Below, in pieces: positions 49,751 through 57,652 of a stretch of DNA of 64,000 bases. Both the position numbers and the translations under genes were made by a program. This DNA is from F23-B02 sp963613665 (GTDB taxonomy: Bacteria > Bacillota > Clostridia > Oscillospirales > Oscillospiraceae). Location: contig CAVEAL010000012.1 in NCBI GenBank assembly GCA_963613665.1, positions 7,736-71,735 of the forward strand, given 5' to 3'. The stretch's first letter is position 1. Each line of letters starts with the position of its first letter. The notes beneath the pieces were generated by a model, which worked only from the letters and a program-made list of their open reading frames with translations, did not search any database and was not told the origin of the DNA.

Positions 49751-51290
49751 AAGCGTCGCAGTCGTCGAAGTCGAGGAGGGTGGGATCAACGGGGGTCTCG
49801 CGCAGGACGCTCTGCATGTAGCGGTTGACCTGACGGCGCATATCGCGGCGCGAGATCGTGCGCGGATCCATGAGATCCTGCTGTACCCAGATGAAATTGA
49901 TGTTCCGCTCGCGTGCCTGCTCGTCGAAGATGCCCTGGAGTCCGTCCATGCCCTTGCAGGATATCTGGTCGTACATGATGATGGTGTCAACGCCGTACTC
50001 TTCGGCCACGCGCCACATCTCATCGACGGCGTTGCGGAAGCCGCCCTTGGTGTGCTTGCGCATGGTGGCGCGCTGATAGGTAAGCGCAACGCCGCGGAGC
50101 ATCGACTCGGGCGTGGAGGTGTCGATAATGACCTGCGAGATGTGCGTTTCCATGTCCATGACTGACACGATGCCCCAGCACTGCTCGAGCCAGTTGGCAA
50201 AATTCGTGTAGTAGTTAGCCGGACACGACCAGACCAGCGCCTTGTGGCGCATCTCGGCCGAGCAGGGCAGGCGCTTCTCGTAGGCCGAGGTCATGAGCCG
50301 GTGCACCTTTTTGTCGGTCTTGTTGAAGCGCTCGTCCATGCCGCCGTGCAGATGATAGCTGTACATGCGGTACAGCCACGGTGTGGCACCGGTCACCTGC
50401 GGATAATCGGTGCGGTTTATATCCCACAGATCGAGGTGGAAGCGTGTGACGTCGTTATAGCTCTCGAGCGCCTTTGCAAATGCGTCCCAGTCAAATTTCT
50501 CGCCCGTGTGCCGCTCGATAAACTCGATGCAGCCGCGCAGCTCCTCGACGGCATAGTCCTGCGCATCGACATCGTCGTTGTAGCGCAGCGGCACGCCGAG
50601 GCAGTAGGTCGGCAGCTTGAAATAGCGGTCCTGGAACGAGGTGGTCATGATGCTGCCGTCGCAGGGCATGTTGCAGGCAATGAAGCACTTGCCGAAGATA
50701 GGGTAATCGCCCTCGGCGGCAACGCCGGCCTCTGCCGAGGGCAGGGGGCAGACGTCTGCGGGAACGCCGAAGTTCTCGATAGCGTCGAGATACACCGGCG
50801 GAAGCTGCTGGTTTATCATGGAAGACAGAAAAATGGGAATGGTCTGCACGGGAATGCCGATGAGGTTCGGGAAGCCCGCCATGAGCTCGGTCGGGATGAG
50901 CTCGTCAAAGCACACGATGCGGTCGGCCAGCGCCTTTTTTCCGCCGATGTTCTGATCGGCATTGAAGCTCTCGGCAATAATATCGATGGTGTGCTTTATT
51001 ATGATATCGTACAGCAGGTGGCCTGCCCTGAGCTGAACGCCGCGCATACCCTCGAGCTGGCGGTCGATAAACTGCGGCAGCGTGAGGTAGGTCAGCATCC
51101 AGCGGTAGCGCCAGATGCCCTTGACGACCTGCAGGGGGGACTGGAGGACGAATTTGATCATGTCCTTCCACATGACGCACCACCAGCCGTAGTCGATGAG
51201 CGTGTCCTTCAGGCCGCGCCACTCGCGCCAGCGGCGAACGCCGGTCTTGTCTATGTAGCTCAGTCCCATGTTTCTTGCTTTTTCCGACAT
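49746..51290 (-). CDS. 2-hydroxyacyl-CoA dehydratase family subunit (larger)
   Basis: A 514-residue protein of the 2-hydroxyacyl-CoA dehydratase / benzoyl-CoA reductase BzdN-HgdB superfamily. These subunits bind a [4Fe-4S] cluster through three Cys and remove water from 2-hydroxyacyl-CoA after one-electron activation. CFIACNMPCDGSIMTTSFQD, VWSCPANYYTNFANWLEQC and MYDQISCKGMDGLQGIFDEQ are the relevant stretches. An N-terminal extension of about 90 residues (SYIDKTGVRRWREWRGLKDT) is not usual for HgdA/B. It lies one base from the smaller subunit gene. The substrate is unknown; the partner activase is not in this window. Confidence 0.85.
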   Translation of the reverse strand: MSEKARNMGLSYIDKTGVRRWREWRGLKDTLIDYGWWCVMWKDMIKFVLQSPLQVVKGIWRYRWMLTYLTLPQFIDRQLEGMRGVQLRAGHLLYDIIIKHTIDIIAESFNADQNIGGKKALADRIVCFDELIPTELMAGFPNLIGIPVQTIPIFLSSMINQQLPPVYLDAIENFGVPADVCPLPSAEAGVAAEGDYPIFGKCFIACNMPCDGSIMTTSFQDRYFKLPTYCLGVPLRYNDDVDAQDYAVEELRGCIEFIERHTGEKFDWDAFAKALESYNDVTRFHLDLWDINRTDYPQVTGATPWLYRMYSYHLHGGMDERFNKTDKKVHRLMTSAYEKRLPCSAEMRHKALVWSCPANYYTNFANWLEQCWGIVSVMDMETHISQVIIDTSTPESMLRGVALTYQRATMRKHTKGGFRNAVDEMWRVAEEYGVDTIIMYDQISCKGMDGLQGIFDEQARERNINFIWVQQDLMDPRTISRRDMRRQVNRYMQSVLRETPVDPTLLDFDDCDAF

Positions 51291-51291
51291 A

Positions 51292-52488
51292 TCAGAGCCC
51301 TCCCTTTTCCTTGCGTATCTGCTTTATTTCAAGGCTTTCGACAAAGGCCTGAACGCGTGTGCGCAGCTGGCCGGAGGCGTTGCCGGTGTACTCTCTGTCA
51401 ACGCAGACGGTGGGATAGCCGTACAGCTCCGTCATAACGTGCGAGGCAAGCGCACGCTCGTAGCCCCAGAACTCGCAGAACTTCATCTGCTCGTATATGA
51501 TGCCCTGTGCATTAAAGTCGCGCGCAAGCTTATCGACAAAGTCATAGCGGCCGTGGACCTTGTCCTGCGACATGTAGCGCGGGCACTGGCTCGTCTGCTG
51601 ATAGAAGCGGCAGATCTGATCAAGGGCGGGCTCGCCGTCGGTAAGAGGTATCTCCTGCCTGCCGGGGAAGGAGCCGAAGCAGAAGCGGTCGGCCACGATG
51701 AGTGCTCCGGACTGCTCGACCGTGCGCGTGAAGTCAAGATCGTCGATCTCGCTGCCGACTACTACTACGCGCGCGCGGTGCGCACACTTTGAATCGATCT
51801 CGCGGCTTTTGATCTCCTCGAGCGTTTCGCGCAGCTTATCTATGATGAGATGCTTCGGGCAGCAGTAGGAAACGAGGCACAGAACGTGGAATTCATAGCC
51901 CGTTACGGGGGGATTATCCAGCTTGCGGTATTCGCCGATCTCGCTTATAATGCGGCAGACCTCGTTGTGCTCTGCCACGGCTTTGCGTATTGCCGCGTCG
52001 GATATATCCGTGCCGTATTTCTCGTGCAGAGGCTCGAGCACCTTTTTTGTGAGCTGATTCTTGTAATGTGCAAGACCGTGCGGTGTTACCTTGAAGGGCA
52101 CGTCGATGAAGGAAACGAAGAACTTGTCGTTCTTCACGAGCTGCAGCATCTCAAAATGCTCGAGAGTGCGGTTCATCTCGGTGCAGGTCTCGCCGCCGGC
52201 GAGTGCCGACAGGAAGTTGTAGCCGCCCTCGATGCCGCGCTCGACAAGCGCCTTCGCGTAGCCGCACAGGTAGTTTGTCATGTAGTAGGTCGATATCTCC
52301 AGTGAGCCCGTGCGCGGTGCACGCATTCGGACGGAGAAGCAGTTGTCGAGGTTGAGCAGTACCTCCGGCATGTGATAGCAGGTGTAGCCCACGGCTTTCT
52401 TCCCCTCCGCCACCGCCTGTATGACGAGCTCGTTTGCAGCCTCGTCGAGCAGGTGCTCAAAGTAGATAAGGTGTTGTAGATCTTTCAT
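51292..52488 (-). CDS. 2-hydroxyacyl-CoA dehydratase family subunit (smaller)
   Basis: A 398-residue paralogue of the neighbouring subunit, together probably forming a heterodimer. Cys-containing segments are VGYTCYHMPEVLLNLDNCFS, YYMTNYLCGYAKALVERG, FLSALAGGETCTEMNRTL and IYEQMKFCEFWGYERALAS. The frame runs to 52551, but GGGAGGG before the ATG at 52488 (MKDLQHLIYFEHL) sets the start. A near-consensus minus-strand promoter lies at 52626-52654, about 130 bases upstream. No CoA-transferase or activator gene is adjacent. Confidence 0.85.
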   Translation of the reverse strand: MKDLQHLIYFEHLLDEAANELVIQAVAEGKKAVGYTCYHMPEVLLNLDNCFSVRMRAPRTGSLEISTYYMTNYLCGYAKALVERGIEGGYNFLSALAGGETCTEMNRTLEHFEMLQLVKNDKFFVSFIDVPFKVTPHGLAHYKNQLTKKVLEPLHEKYGTDISDAAIRKAVAEHNEVCRIISEIGEYRKLDNPPVTGYEFHVLCLVSYCCPKHLIIDKLRETLEEIKSREIDSKCAHRARVVVVGSEIDDLDFTRTVEQSGALIVADRFCFGSFPGRQEIPLTDGEPALDQICRFYQQTSQCPRYMSQDKVHGRYDFVDKLARDFNAQGIIYEQMKFCEFWGYERALASHVMTELYGYPTVCVDREYTGNASGQLRTRVQAFVESLEIKQIRKEKGGL

Positions 52489-52625
52489 ATTCCCTCCCTG
52501 TTTTTTCGCCGGCCGGCAGCTTTCCGTAGTGTGCCGCAGCCTGAATAACAAGCGTATGTGACGCTGCCGTCCGAAAGCTTATATTAAAAAATCATAAGTT
52601 CGTCTATCTTTTATCATTACCGTTT

Positions 52626-52654
52626 AGTATATTATGTATAATGCTCCGTGTCAA
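52626..52654 (-). promoter_or_regulatory. Promoter of the 2-hydroxyacyl-CoA dehydratase operon
   Basis: On the minus strand a perfect TTGACA (52649-52654) and TATACT (52626-52631) are separated by 17 bases. The start codon lies about 130 bases downstream, leaving a leader in which I see no known riboswitch. Confidence 0.8.
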
Positions 52655-52681
52655 TACAAACAAGCCGATTCTATCTGCCGT

Positions 52682-52710
52682 TTGACAGCGAAGAAACAAT
52701 AGTTTATGAT
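52682..52710 (+). promoter_or_regulatory. Promoter of the C_GCAxxG_C_C protein and two-component genes
   Basis: TTGACA (52682-52687) and TATGAT (52705-52710) with 17 bases between. It diverges from the dehydratase promoter. Confidence 0.8.
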
Positions 52711-52750
52711 ATACTTATAAAAAAGAATTCGGCTGCGGAGGAATAATGAT

Positions 52751-53152
52751 ATGAGCAAAAAAGAGCTTGCCGCGCAGTACCATGCCTCGGGCTGCAACTG
52801 CGCGATGGCCGTCGGCTGCGCGTTCTGCGACAGAGCGGGAGTGAGCGAGGACGAGATGAAGGCGCTCACGCGGCGCTACGGCGGCGGAGCGTATAAATAC
52901 TGCGGTGCACTGCTGGGCGCGGTCGCCGCGATGAATATGGCAAAGGGGCAGTACGATCCGGACGACCCCGCCGCGCTCGACGGTGCGGCGGCTGACAAGG
53001 CCGCCGGGCTTCTGCGCGCATTCGAGGCGAAAAACGGCTCGGTGTTCTGCCGCGAGCTCAAGGGCAGGGACACCGGCGTCGTTCTGCGTGCCTGCCGCGG
53101 TTGCGTCGAGGATGCCGCCGAGCTTGCCGAAAAGCTTTTTGAGGAAGAGTAA
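52751..53152 (+). CDS. C_GCAxxG_C_C family redox protein
   Basis: A 133-residue protein with the conserved Cys pattern of this family: SGCNCAMAVGCAFCDRAG near the N-terminus, YGGGAYKYCGALLGAVAAMN in the middle, and VFCREL with CRGCVEDAAEL near the end. Family members are thought to be redox or metal-binding proteins; the function is not established. GGAGG lies upstream of the ATG. The response regulator starts at the next base after its stop, so it is the first gene of that transcript. Confidence 0.88.
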   Translation: MSKKELAAQYHASGCNCAMAVGCAFCDRAGVSEDEMKALTRRYGGGAYKYCGALLGAVAAMNMAKGQYDPDDPAALDGAAADKAAGLLRAFEAKNGSVFCRELKGRDTGVVLRACRGCVEDAAELAEKLFEEE

Positions 53153-53824
53153 ATGTACCGTATCTACATCGTCGAGGACGATCCGGGCATAGCCGAGGGT
53201 ATCGCGCGGCAGGCCGGAGCCTGGGGCTTCGAGGTCAAATGCGCGGATGATTTCCGCGGCGTGATGGCCGAATTTGCCGCTTTTGAGCCGCATCTTGTGC
53301 TGCTGGATATCACCCTGCCGTTTTTTAACGGCTATCACTGGTGCGGCGAGATACGCGCCGTGTCCAAGGTCCCGATAATTTTCATATCCTCGGCCTCGGA
53401 CAATATGAACATCGTCATGGCAATGAGCATGGGCGCGGACGATTTCATCGCCAAGCCCTTTGACGGCGGCGTGCTCATGGCGAAGATCCAGGCGCTGCTG
53501 CGGCGCAGCTATGATTTTGCCCCGAGCATGCCCATCATCGAGCATCGCGGCGCCATACTCAGCCTGGGCGACAACTCACTCAGCTACAAGGGGCAGAGCA
53601 TCGCGCTTACGAAAAACGAGTACCGCATACTGCTGTGCCTCATGCGCAGCTGCGGGAAGGTCGTAAGCCGCGAAAAGCTCATGGAAAAGCTCTGGGAAAC
53701 GGACAGCTTCGTAGATGAGAACACGCTTACGGTAAACGTGGGACGCCTGCGTAAAAAGCTCGATGCCGCAGGGCTCGAGGGCTTTATCTCAACGAAATTC
53801 GGCGTGGGCTACATCGTGGAGTGA
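53153..53824 (+). CDS. OmpR-family response regulator (BceR-like)
   Basis: A 223-residue regulator. The receiver domain has the acidic pair in IVEDDPG, the phospho-accepting Asp52 in VLLDITLPFFNG, the Thr/Ser switch in IFISSAS, and the Lys in FIAKPFDG. The C-terminal winged helix has LTKNEYRILLCLMRSCGKVV and ENTLTVNVGRLRKKLDAAGL. It pairs with the kinase six bases downstream. Such systems usually answer cell-wall antibiotics. Confidence 0.93.
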   Translation: MYRIYIVEDDPGIAEGIARQAGAWGFEVKCADDFRGVMAEFAAFEPHLVLLDITLPFFNGYHWCGEIRAVSKVPIIFISSASDNMNIVMAMSMGADDFIAKPFDGGVLMAKIQALLRRSYDFAPSMPIIEHRGAILSLGDNSLSYKGQSIALTKNEYRILLCLMRSCGKVVSREKLMEKLWETDSFVDENTLTVNVGRLRKKLDAAGLEGFISTKFGVGYIVE

Positions 53825-53830
53825 GGTAAA

Positions 53831-54823
53831 ATGAAGCTGTTTTCCGCATATCTCAGGGAGCACATCCGGCTGATCGCCGTGCTGCTGCTTTCCGCGGCGA
53901 TATTCGCCGTGAGCTTTGTGCTGTACAAGCTGCCGCTGCTTGCGGTGGCCTACCCCGCGGCGCTGTGCCTTGTGCTGGCACTTGTCTTCTCCGCGGTCGA
54001 TTTTGCACGCGTAAAGCGCCGCCATGCGGAATTTCTCTCGCTTACGGAGCTTACCGCCGCCGAGGCGAAAATGCTGCCGCCGGTGCAGAGCATAGACGAT
54101 GCCGATTACCGCCGCATCATCGAGCTTCTGGCCGACAGCCGCGAAAGCCTCAGCCGCAGTGTGCAGAACCGGCGGAACGATATGCTCGACTACTACACCG
54201 TGTGGGTGCATCAGATAAAAACTCCGATCGCGTCCATGCGCCTGACACTGCAAAATTCGGACTCGCCCGAGTCGCGCCGGCTGTCATCCGACCTCGGACG
54301 CATCGAGCGCTATGTTGAAATGGCGCTGGCGTATCTCCGCCTCGACTCCGAGAGCAGCGACTATGTCATACGCGAGTTTGAGCTCGACCCGCTGATACGC
54401 CGCTCGGTGAAGAAATTTGCCGGCGATTTCATATCAAAGCGCCTGAGCCTTGAACTCGAGCCGGCCGGCGTGCGCGTCGTGAGCGACGAGAAGTGGCTGG
54501 CGTTTGTGCTCGAGCAGATACTTTCAAATGCCCTTAAATACACGCGCGAGGGCAGCGTGAGGATATACCTCATGCAGCCGAAGACCCTCTGCATACGCGA
54601 CAGCGGCATCGGCATCGCGCCCGAGGATATGCCGCGCATTTTTGAAAAGGGCTACACCGGACGCAACGGACGCGATGACCTTCGCGCAAGCGGCCTCGGC
54701 CTGTATCTGTGCCGCCGTGTCTGCGACAGGCTCGGCCACCAGATCTCTGCCGTTTCCGAGCCCGGCCGCGGCACGGAGATACGCATAGACCTCAGCGGCT
54801 ACGACCTTGCGCCGAACGAATAG
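53831..54823 (+). CDS. Intramembrane-sensing histidine kinase (BceS-like)
   Basis: A 330-residue kinase with two closely spaced membrane helices (LIAVLLLSAAIFAVSFVLYK and LAVAYPAALCLVLALVFSAV) and almost no outer loop, the mark of Bce-type kinases that sense through a partner transporter. The H box is VWVHQIKTPIASMRL (His127), the N box QILSNALKYT, and the G boxes IRDSGIGIAPEDMP and ASGLGLYLCRR. No BceAB-like ABC transporter is next to it, so the sensing partner is missing or elsewhere. The gene ends just before folD. Confidence 0.92.
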   Translation: MKLFSAYLREHIRLIAVLLLSAAIFAVSFVLYKLPLLAVAYPAALCLVLALVFSAVDFARVKRRHAEFLSLTELTAAEAKMLPPVQSIDDADYRRIIELLADSRESLSRSVQNRRNDMLDYYTVWVHQIKTPIASMRLTLQNSDSPESRRLSSDLGRIERYVEMALAYLRLDSESSDYVIREFELDPLIRRSVKKFAGDFISKRLSLELEPAGVRVVSDEKWLAFVLEQILSNALKYTREGSVRIYLMQPKTLCIRDSGIGIAPEDMPRIFEKGYTGRNGRDDLRASGLGLYLCRRVCDRLGHQISAVSEPGRGTEIRIDLSGYDLAPNE

Positions 54824-54876
54824 CCCCGGCGGCGCCGCTAAAAAGATAGGAGAAGCGTTAATTCGCTGCTGAAAAA

Positions 54877-55713
54877 ATGGCAATTTTAATTGACGGAAAA
54901 AAACTTTCGGAAAAAATATGCGCCGAGGTCAGAGCCGAGGCGGAGCAACTGCGGCGCAGACCCTGCCTTGCGGCGGTCCTCGTCGGTGAGGATCCCGCGT
55001 CGCAGATATATGTGCGCAACAAGGAACGCGACTGCGCAAAATGCGGCATCGACAGCCGCCGCTTCGACCTGCCGGACACGTTGCCGGAGAAGGAGCTCCT
55101 TGCGCTTATAGATGAGCTCGACCGCGACGACACGGTAGACGGCATTCTCGTGCAGCTTCCGCTGCCGGAGCAGATATCCGAGCGCGCCGTCATAAACGCG
55201 ATAGCGCCGGATAAGGACGTGGATGCGTTCCACCCGATAAATGTCGGCCGCATGGTCACCGGCGACGGTGAGCTCACGCCGTGCACGCCTGCGGGCATTA
55301 TGGAGATGCTGCGTGAATACCGCATCCCGACCGACGGCAGGCACTGCGTCATGGTCGGCCGCAGCAATATCGTCGGCCGTCCGATGGGGCTTATGATGCT
55401 CAACGCCGACGCAACGGTCACCTACTGCCACAGGCATACGAAGGACCTTGCCGCAATGACGCGGCAGGCGGATATACTCATTGTCGCGGCGGGCTCGCCG
55501 AGGCTCATCACCGGCGATATGGTCAAGCAGGGTGCCGTCGTCATTGACGTCGCCATGAACCGCGACCCCGAAACGGGCAGATTTTTCGGCGACGTGTGCT
55601 TTGACGAGGTCGAGAAGAAGGCGGGCTACATCACCCCGGTGCCAGGCGGCGTGGGCCCGATGACCCGCGCAATGCTCATGAAAAATATCCTCGCAGCAGC
55701 TAAGATGAGATAA
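54877..55713 (+). CDS. folD: Bifunctional methylenetetrahydrofolate dehydrogenase / cyclohydrolase
   Basis: A 278-residue FolD, which interconverts 5,10-methylene-, methenyl- and 10-formyl-tetrahydrofolate with NADP+. VLVGEDPASQIYVRNKERDC holds the catalytic Tyr and Lys. DGILVQLPLPEQI, KDVDAFHPINVGR, TPCTPAGIMEML, VGRSNIVGRPMGLML and PVPGGVGPMTRAMLM are all present. GGAG lies about 25 bases upstream, too far to be a good SD, so the start is set by family length. It follows the kinase gene by 53 bases, with a GCGCCGCTAAAA remnant in between. Confidence 0.95.
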   Translation: MAILIDGKKLSEKICAEVRAEAEQLRRRPCLAAVLVGEDPASQIYVRNKERDCAKCGIDSRRFDLPDTLPEKELLALIDELDRDDTVDGILVQLPLPEQISERAVINAIAPDKDVDAFHPINVGRMVTGDGELTPCTPAGIMEMLREYRIPTDGRHCVMVGRSNIVGRPMGLMMLNADATVTYCHRHTKDLAAMTRQADILIVAAGSPRLITGDMVKQGAVVIDVAMNRDPETGRFFGDVCFDEVEKKAGYITPVPGGVGPMTRAMLMKNILAAAKMR

Positions 55714-55808
55714 AAAAGAGCAGGCCGTTTTAACGGCCTGCAAAACAGGGTTGTGGGATAAAGATATGAGCCGCGGTCCTGCGCTGCAGGACCTATTGGA
55801 TAAGCTGT
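55713..55808 (-). ncRNA. Candidate small RNA, function unknown
   Basis: On the minus strand a promoter, TTTACA-17-TATTAT (55815-55843), points at a terminator, GCAGGCCGTT/AACGGCCTGC with a TT loop followed by TCTTTTTT (55741-55712), about 95 bases downstream. The terminator's T-run exists only on this strand, so it does not serve folD. Between them is an eight-base hairpin GGTCCTGC/GCAGGACC (55775-55793) and an unpaired-looking ATCTTTATCCCACAACCCTG. No open frame with an SD is present. I do not recognise an RNA family. Confidence 0.55.
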
Positions 55809-55814
55809 GCTTAG

Positions 55815-55843
55815 ATAATACAACGTCCGCCGCGCCTTGTAAA
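55815..55843 (-). promoter_or_regulatory. Promoter of the candidate small RNA
   Basis: On the minus strand TTTACA (55838-55843) and TATTAT (55815-55820) are 17 bases apart. Confidence 0.65.
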
Positions 55844-55936
55844 GAGCGAAAAAGCACTGCTTTTGTCGAACGGAAAATTTTCCTTGAATATTTTTTTCCG
55901 ACTCGGGAATACTGAGTGGGAAAGGAGTGTTTTTCA

Positions 55937-56143
55937 GTGATAATAGACCGTATCGCACTTGTTTTGACCATAATAGGCGGCATCAACTGGGGCAGTGTAG
56001 GCCTGTTCAAATTCGATATCGTCGCATGGCTCTGCGGCGGACAGACCGCCTCCGTGAGCCGCGTGATATACACGCTCGTCGGCCTTGCCGCGCTGTGGTG
56101 CATCTCTCTGCTCTTCCGCGATCCTTCAGACGCGGATATTTAG
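55937..56143 (+). CDS. DUF378 small membrane protein
   Basis: A 68-residue membrane protein: IDRIALVLTIIGGINWGSVG is the typical DUF378 start, then FDIVAWLCGG and a second helix VIYTLVGLAALWCISLLF. AAAGGAG is nine bases before the GTG at 55937; the frame is open earlier, but that part is not family-like. The function is unknown. Its stop codon touches the long inverted repeat that separates it from the convergent gene. Confidence 0.85.
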   Translation: MIIDRIALVLTIIGGINWGSVGLFKFDIVAWLCGGQTASVSRVIYTLVGLAALWCISLLFRDPSDADI

Positions 56144-56235
56144 AGGCGCATGAGACACCTGCGGATACGCATATTGCGGTGTCCCGATACCGGGACACCG
56201 CAATATGCGTACAGGTACAGCCTCGATGCGCCTCT
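56142..56235. repeat. Full-length inverted-repeat element, GCGCC family (copy 3)
   Basis: Two arms of about 44 bases pair almost perfectly around ATA: left AGAGGCGCATGAGACACCTG..., right ...GGTACAGCCTCGATGCGCCT. The core CGCATATTGCGGTGTCCCG pairs with CGGGACACCGCAATATGCG. It spans exactly the space between the stop codons of two convergent genes and could act as a bidirectional transcription stop or RNA stabiliser. Confidence 0.75.
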
Positions 56236-56239
56236 GAAA

Positions 56240-56647
56240 TTACGGCTGGACGGAATTCCTGATGCTGCCGAGGTAGCTCTGGAGGCCGTTCATGAAGGTC
56301 TCGGGAGTCTTGAGAATGTCCTCGACATTGCCGTTGTCGTACGCCTGGCCGATGCCCTCGAGCATTGCAACGAAATCGTCGGTAGAGGTCTCGACGCCGC
56401 TCTCGACCTTATCACCGTAGGTCCAGAGGGTCTCGAGCTTCGTGACGTCGCCGCCGACCTTCTCGCTGATGTTTGCCTTGATCTCGCCGAGCTTTGCGGT
56501 AACGGTTGCCTGAGTCTTTTCGACAGCGGCTGCAATGCCGTTATCTGCCGCGCCTGTATCAGCAAGGCTCACGGGTGCAAACACTACTGCGAAAAGCATG
56601 ATGACAGCCAGTATCATAAAAGCATTCTTTTTAAGAGTGTTGGTCAT
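56240..56647 (-). CDS. Secreted helical protein of unknown function
   Basis: A 135-residue protein with a clear signal peptide (NAFMILAVIMLFAVVFAPVS, then LADTG) and a mature part of about 100 residues that is helical, with TKLETLWTYGDKVESGVETS and DDFVAMLEGIGQAYDNGN. GGAGG lies eight bases before the ATG at 56647. No cysteine pairs, enzyme motifs or anchor are visible. I do not recognise the family. Confidence 0.75.
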   Translation of the reverse strand: MTNTLKKNAFMILAVIMLFAVVFAPVSLADTGAADNGIAAAVEKTQATVTAKLGEIKANISEKVGGDVTKLETLWTYGDKVESGVETSTDDFVAMLEGIGQAYDNGNVEDILKTPETFMNGLQSYLGSIRNSVQP

Positions 56648-56721
56648 TAAAATTACCTCCATTTTCGCAATTTTTGTTTAAGTCTATACTTTTTCCCCTT
56701 GATAGTATATATTTAAGCATA

Positions 56722-57390
56722 TCATGAGAAGAAATGCAAGAGTTTTTTATTGATTTTAATAAAAATTTTCCACAGCGGCAGTTTTTGTCCCAGAATGAAT
56801 GCCGCTTCGCCGAATAAAATGCCGCCGAACACATCCGCCGCGACGTGCTGCTTGACGAACAGCGTCGAGAAGAACACGAGCACGGTGAACACGCCGCAGA
56901 AGACCTTGTATCCCGGCTTTGCAGCGGGCGAGCACAGCGCCTGACGGAACACGAGGTAGGACAGCAGACAGTGCATCGAGGGGAAGCAGTTGGTCGGCGT
57001 GTCGATGGCGTAGATGACCGACAGCGCCCATGCAAAGCCGCCGCTCTGAGGCAGCTCCGGCCGCGAAATGCTGCTCGGGAATGCGATGAAGATGATGCCG
57101 CAGATGAGATCGGCCATAATAACGCCCGCGGCATAGTGAAAGCAGCGCTCCTCGTCCTGAAGCGAGATAACATAAAGCCCCATCAGCCAGAACAGAAAGG
57201 TCGCAGCGTATATGACGACCCACTCCGGCCGCAGCGGGATGAGCGCGTCGATGCCGAGCGTTACGTCCCACGCGCGATCAAAGTCGGCAAAGGACTTTGT
57301 GCCGAGCCATATCAGCGTATGCACCGCACAGATGCACAGCAGCGGCGCCGCGGCATAGTCGTGAATTATATTTATTTTGCTTTTTGGCAT
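56722..57390 (-). CDS. PAP2-superfamily membrane protein
   Basis: A 222-residue protein with about six membrane helices. The phosphatase motifs are CFPSMHCLLSYLVFR and FVKQHVAADVFGGIL, carrying the SMH and H-x3-D pairs of the inositolphosphotransferase-like PAP2 group; the first Arg-rich motif is weak. It may dephosphorylate or transfer lipid-phosphate groups. A full set of catalytic residues cannot be confirmed by eye. Confidence 0.8.
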   Translation of the reverse strand: MPKSKINIIHDYAAAPLLCICAVHTLIWLGTKSFADFDRAWDVTLGIDALIPLRPEWVVIYAATFLFWLMGLYVISLQDEERCFHYAAGVIMADLICGIIFIAFPSSISRPELPQSGGFAWALSVIYAIDTPTNCFPSMHCLLSYLVFRQALCSPAAKPGYKVFCGVFTVLVFFSTLFVKQHVAADVFGGILFGEAAFILGQKLPLWKIFIKINKKLLHFFS

Positions 57391-57468
57391 GATATGCTCC
57401 TTAACTGTATGGTTTTAAACCGCACAGTTAATATAAACGATGCCGCCGCCCCTGTCAAGCTTTTTTGA

Positions 57469-57652
57469 AGGCGAATTTACGCATTTGACTATACGTTTAT
57501 TGCAGGTGCCCGGTATCGAAACAACTGAATAAATAAAAGCGTTTCGCATTCCGCTGCACTTGCGGAATGCGAAACGCTTTTGTTTTGCAGGCAGCTTCCG
57601 GCCGGGACGACACAGTGTCCGAATCCGTAGGTGCCCCCGTGCGCCGCTAAAA
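57469..57652. repeat. Inverted-repeat element, GCGCC family (copy 4)
   Basis: A left arm at 57469-57518 (AGGCGAATTTACGCATTTGA, CTATACGTTTATTGCAGGTG) and a right arm at 57598-57652 ending GTGCGCCGCTAAAA flank a hairpin. The right end overlaps the TAG stop of the minus-strand CNNM gene, exactly as copy 2 does for the dehydratase gene. Confidence 0.6.
57538..57584 (+). terminator. Terminator-like hairpin inside repeat copy 4
   Basis: AAGCGTTTCGCATTCCGC and GCGGAATGCGAAACGCTT form an 18-base stem with a short loop, with Ts on the plus side and As before it on the other. It can end the CNNM operon transcript on the minus strand. Confidence 0.75.
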
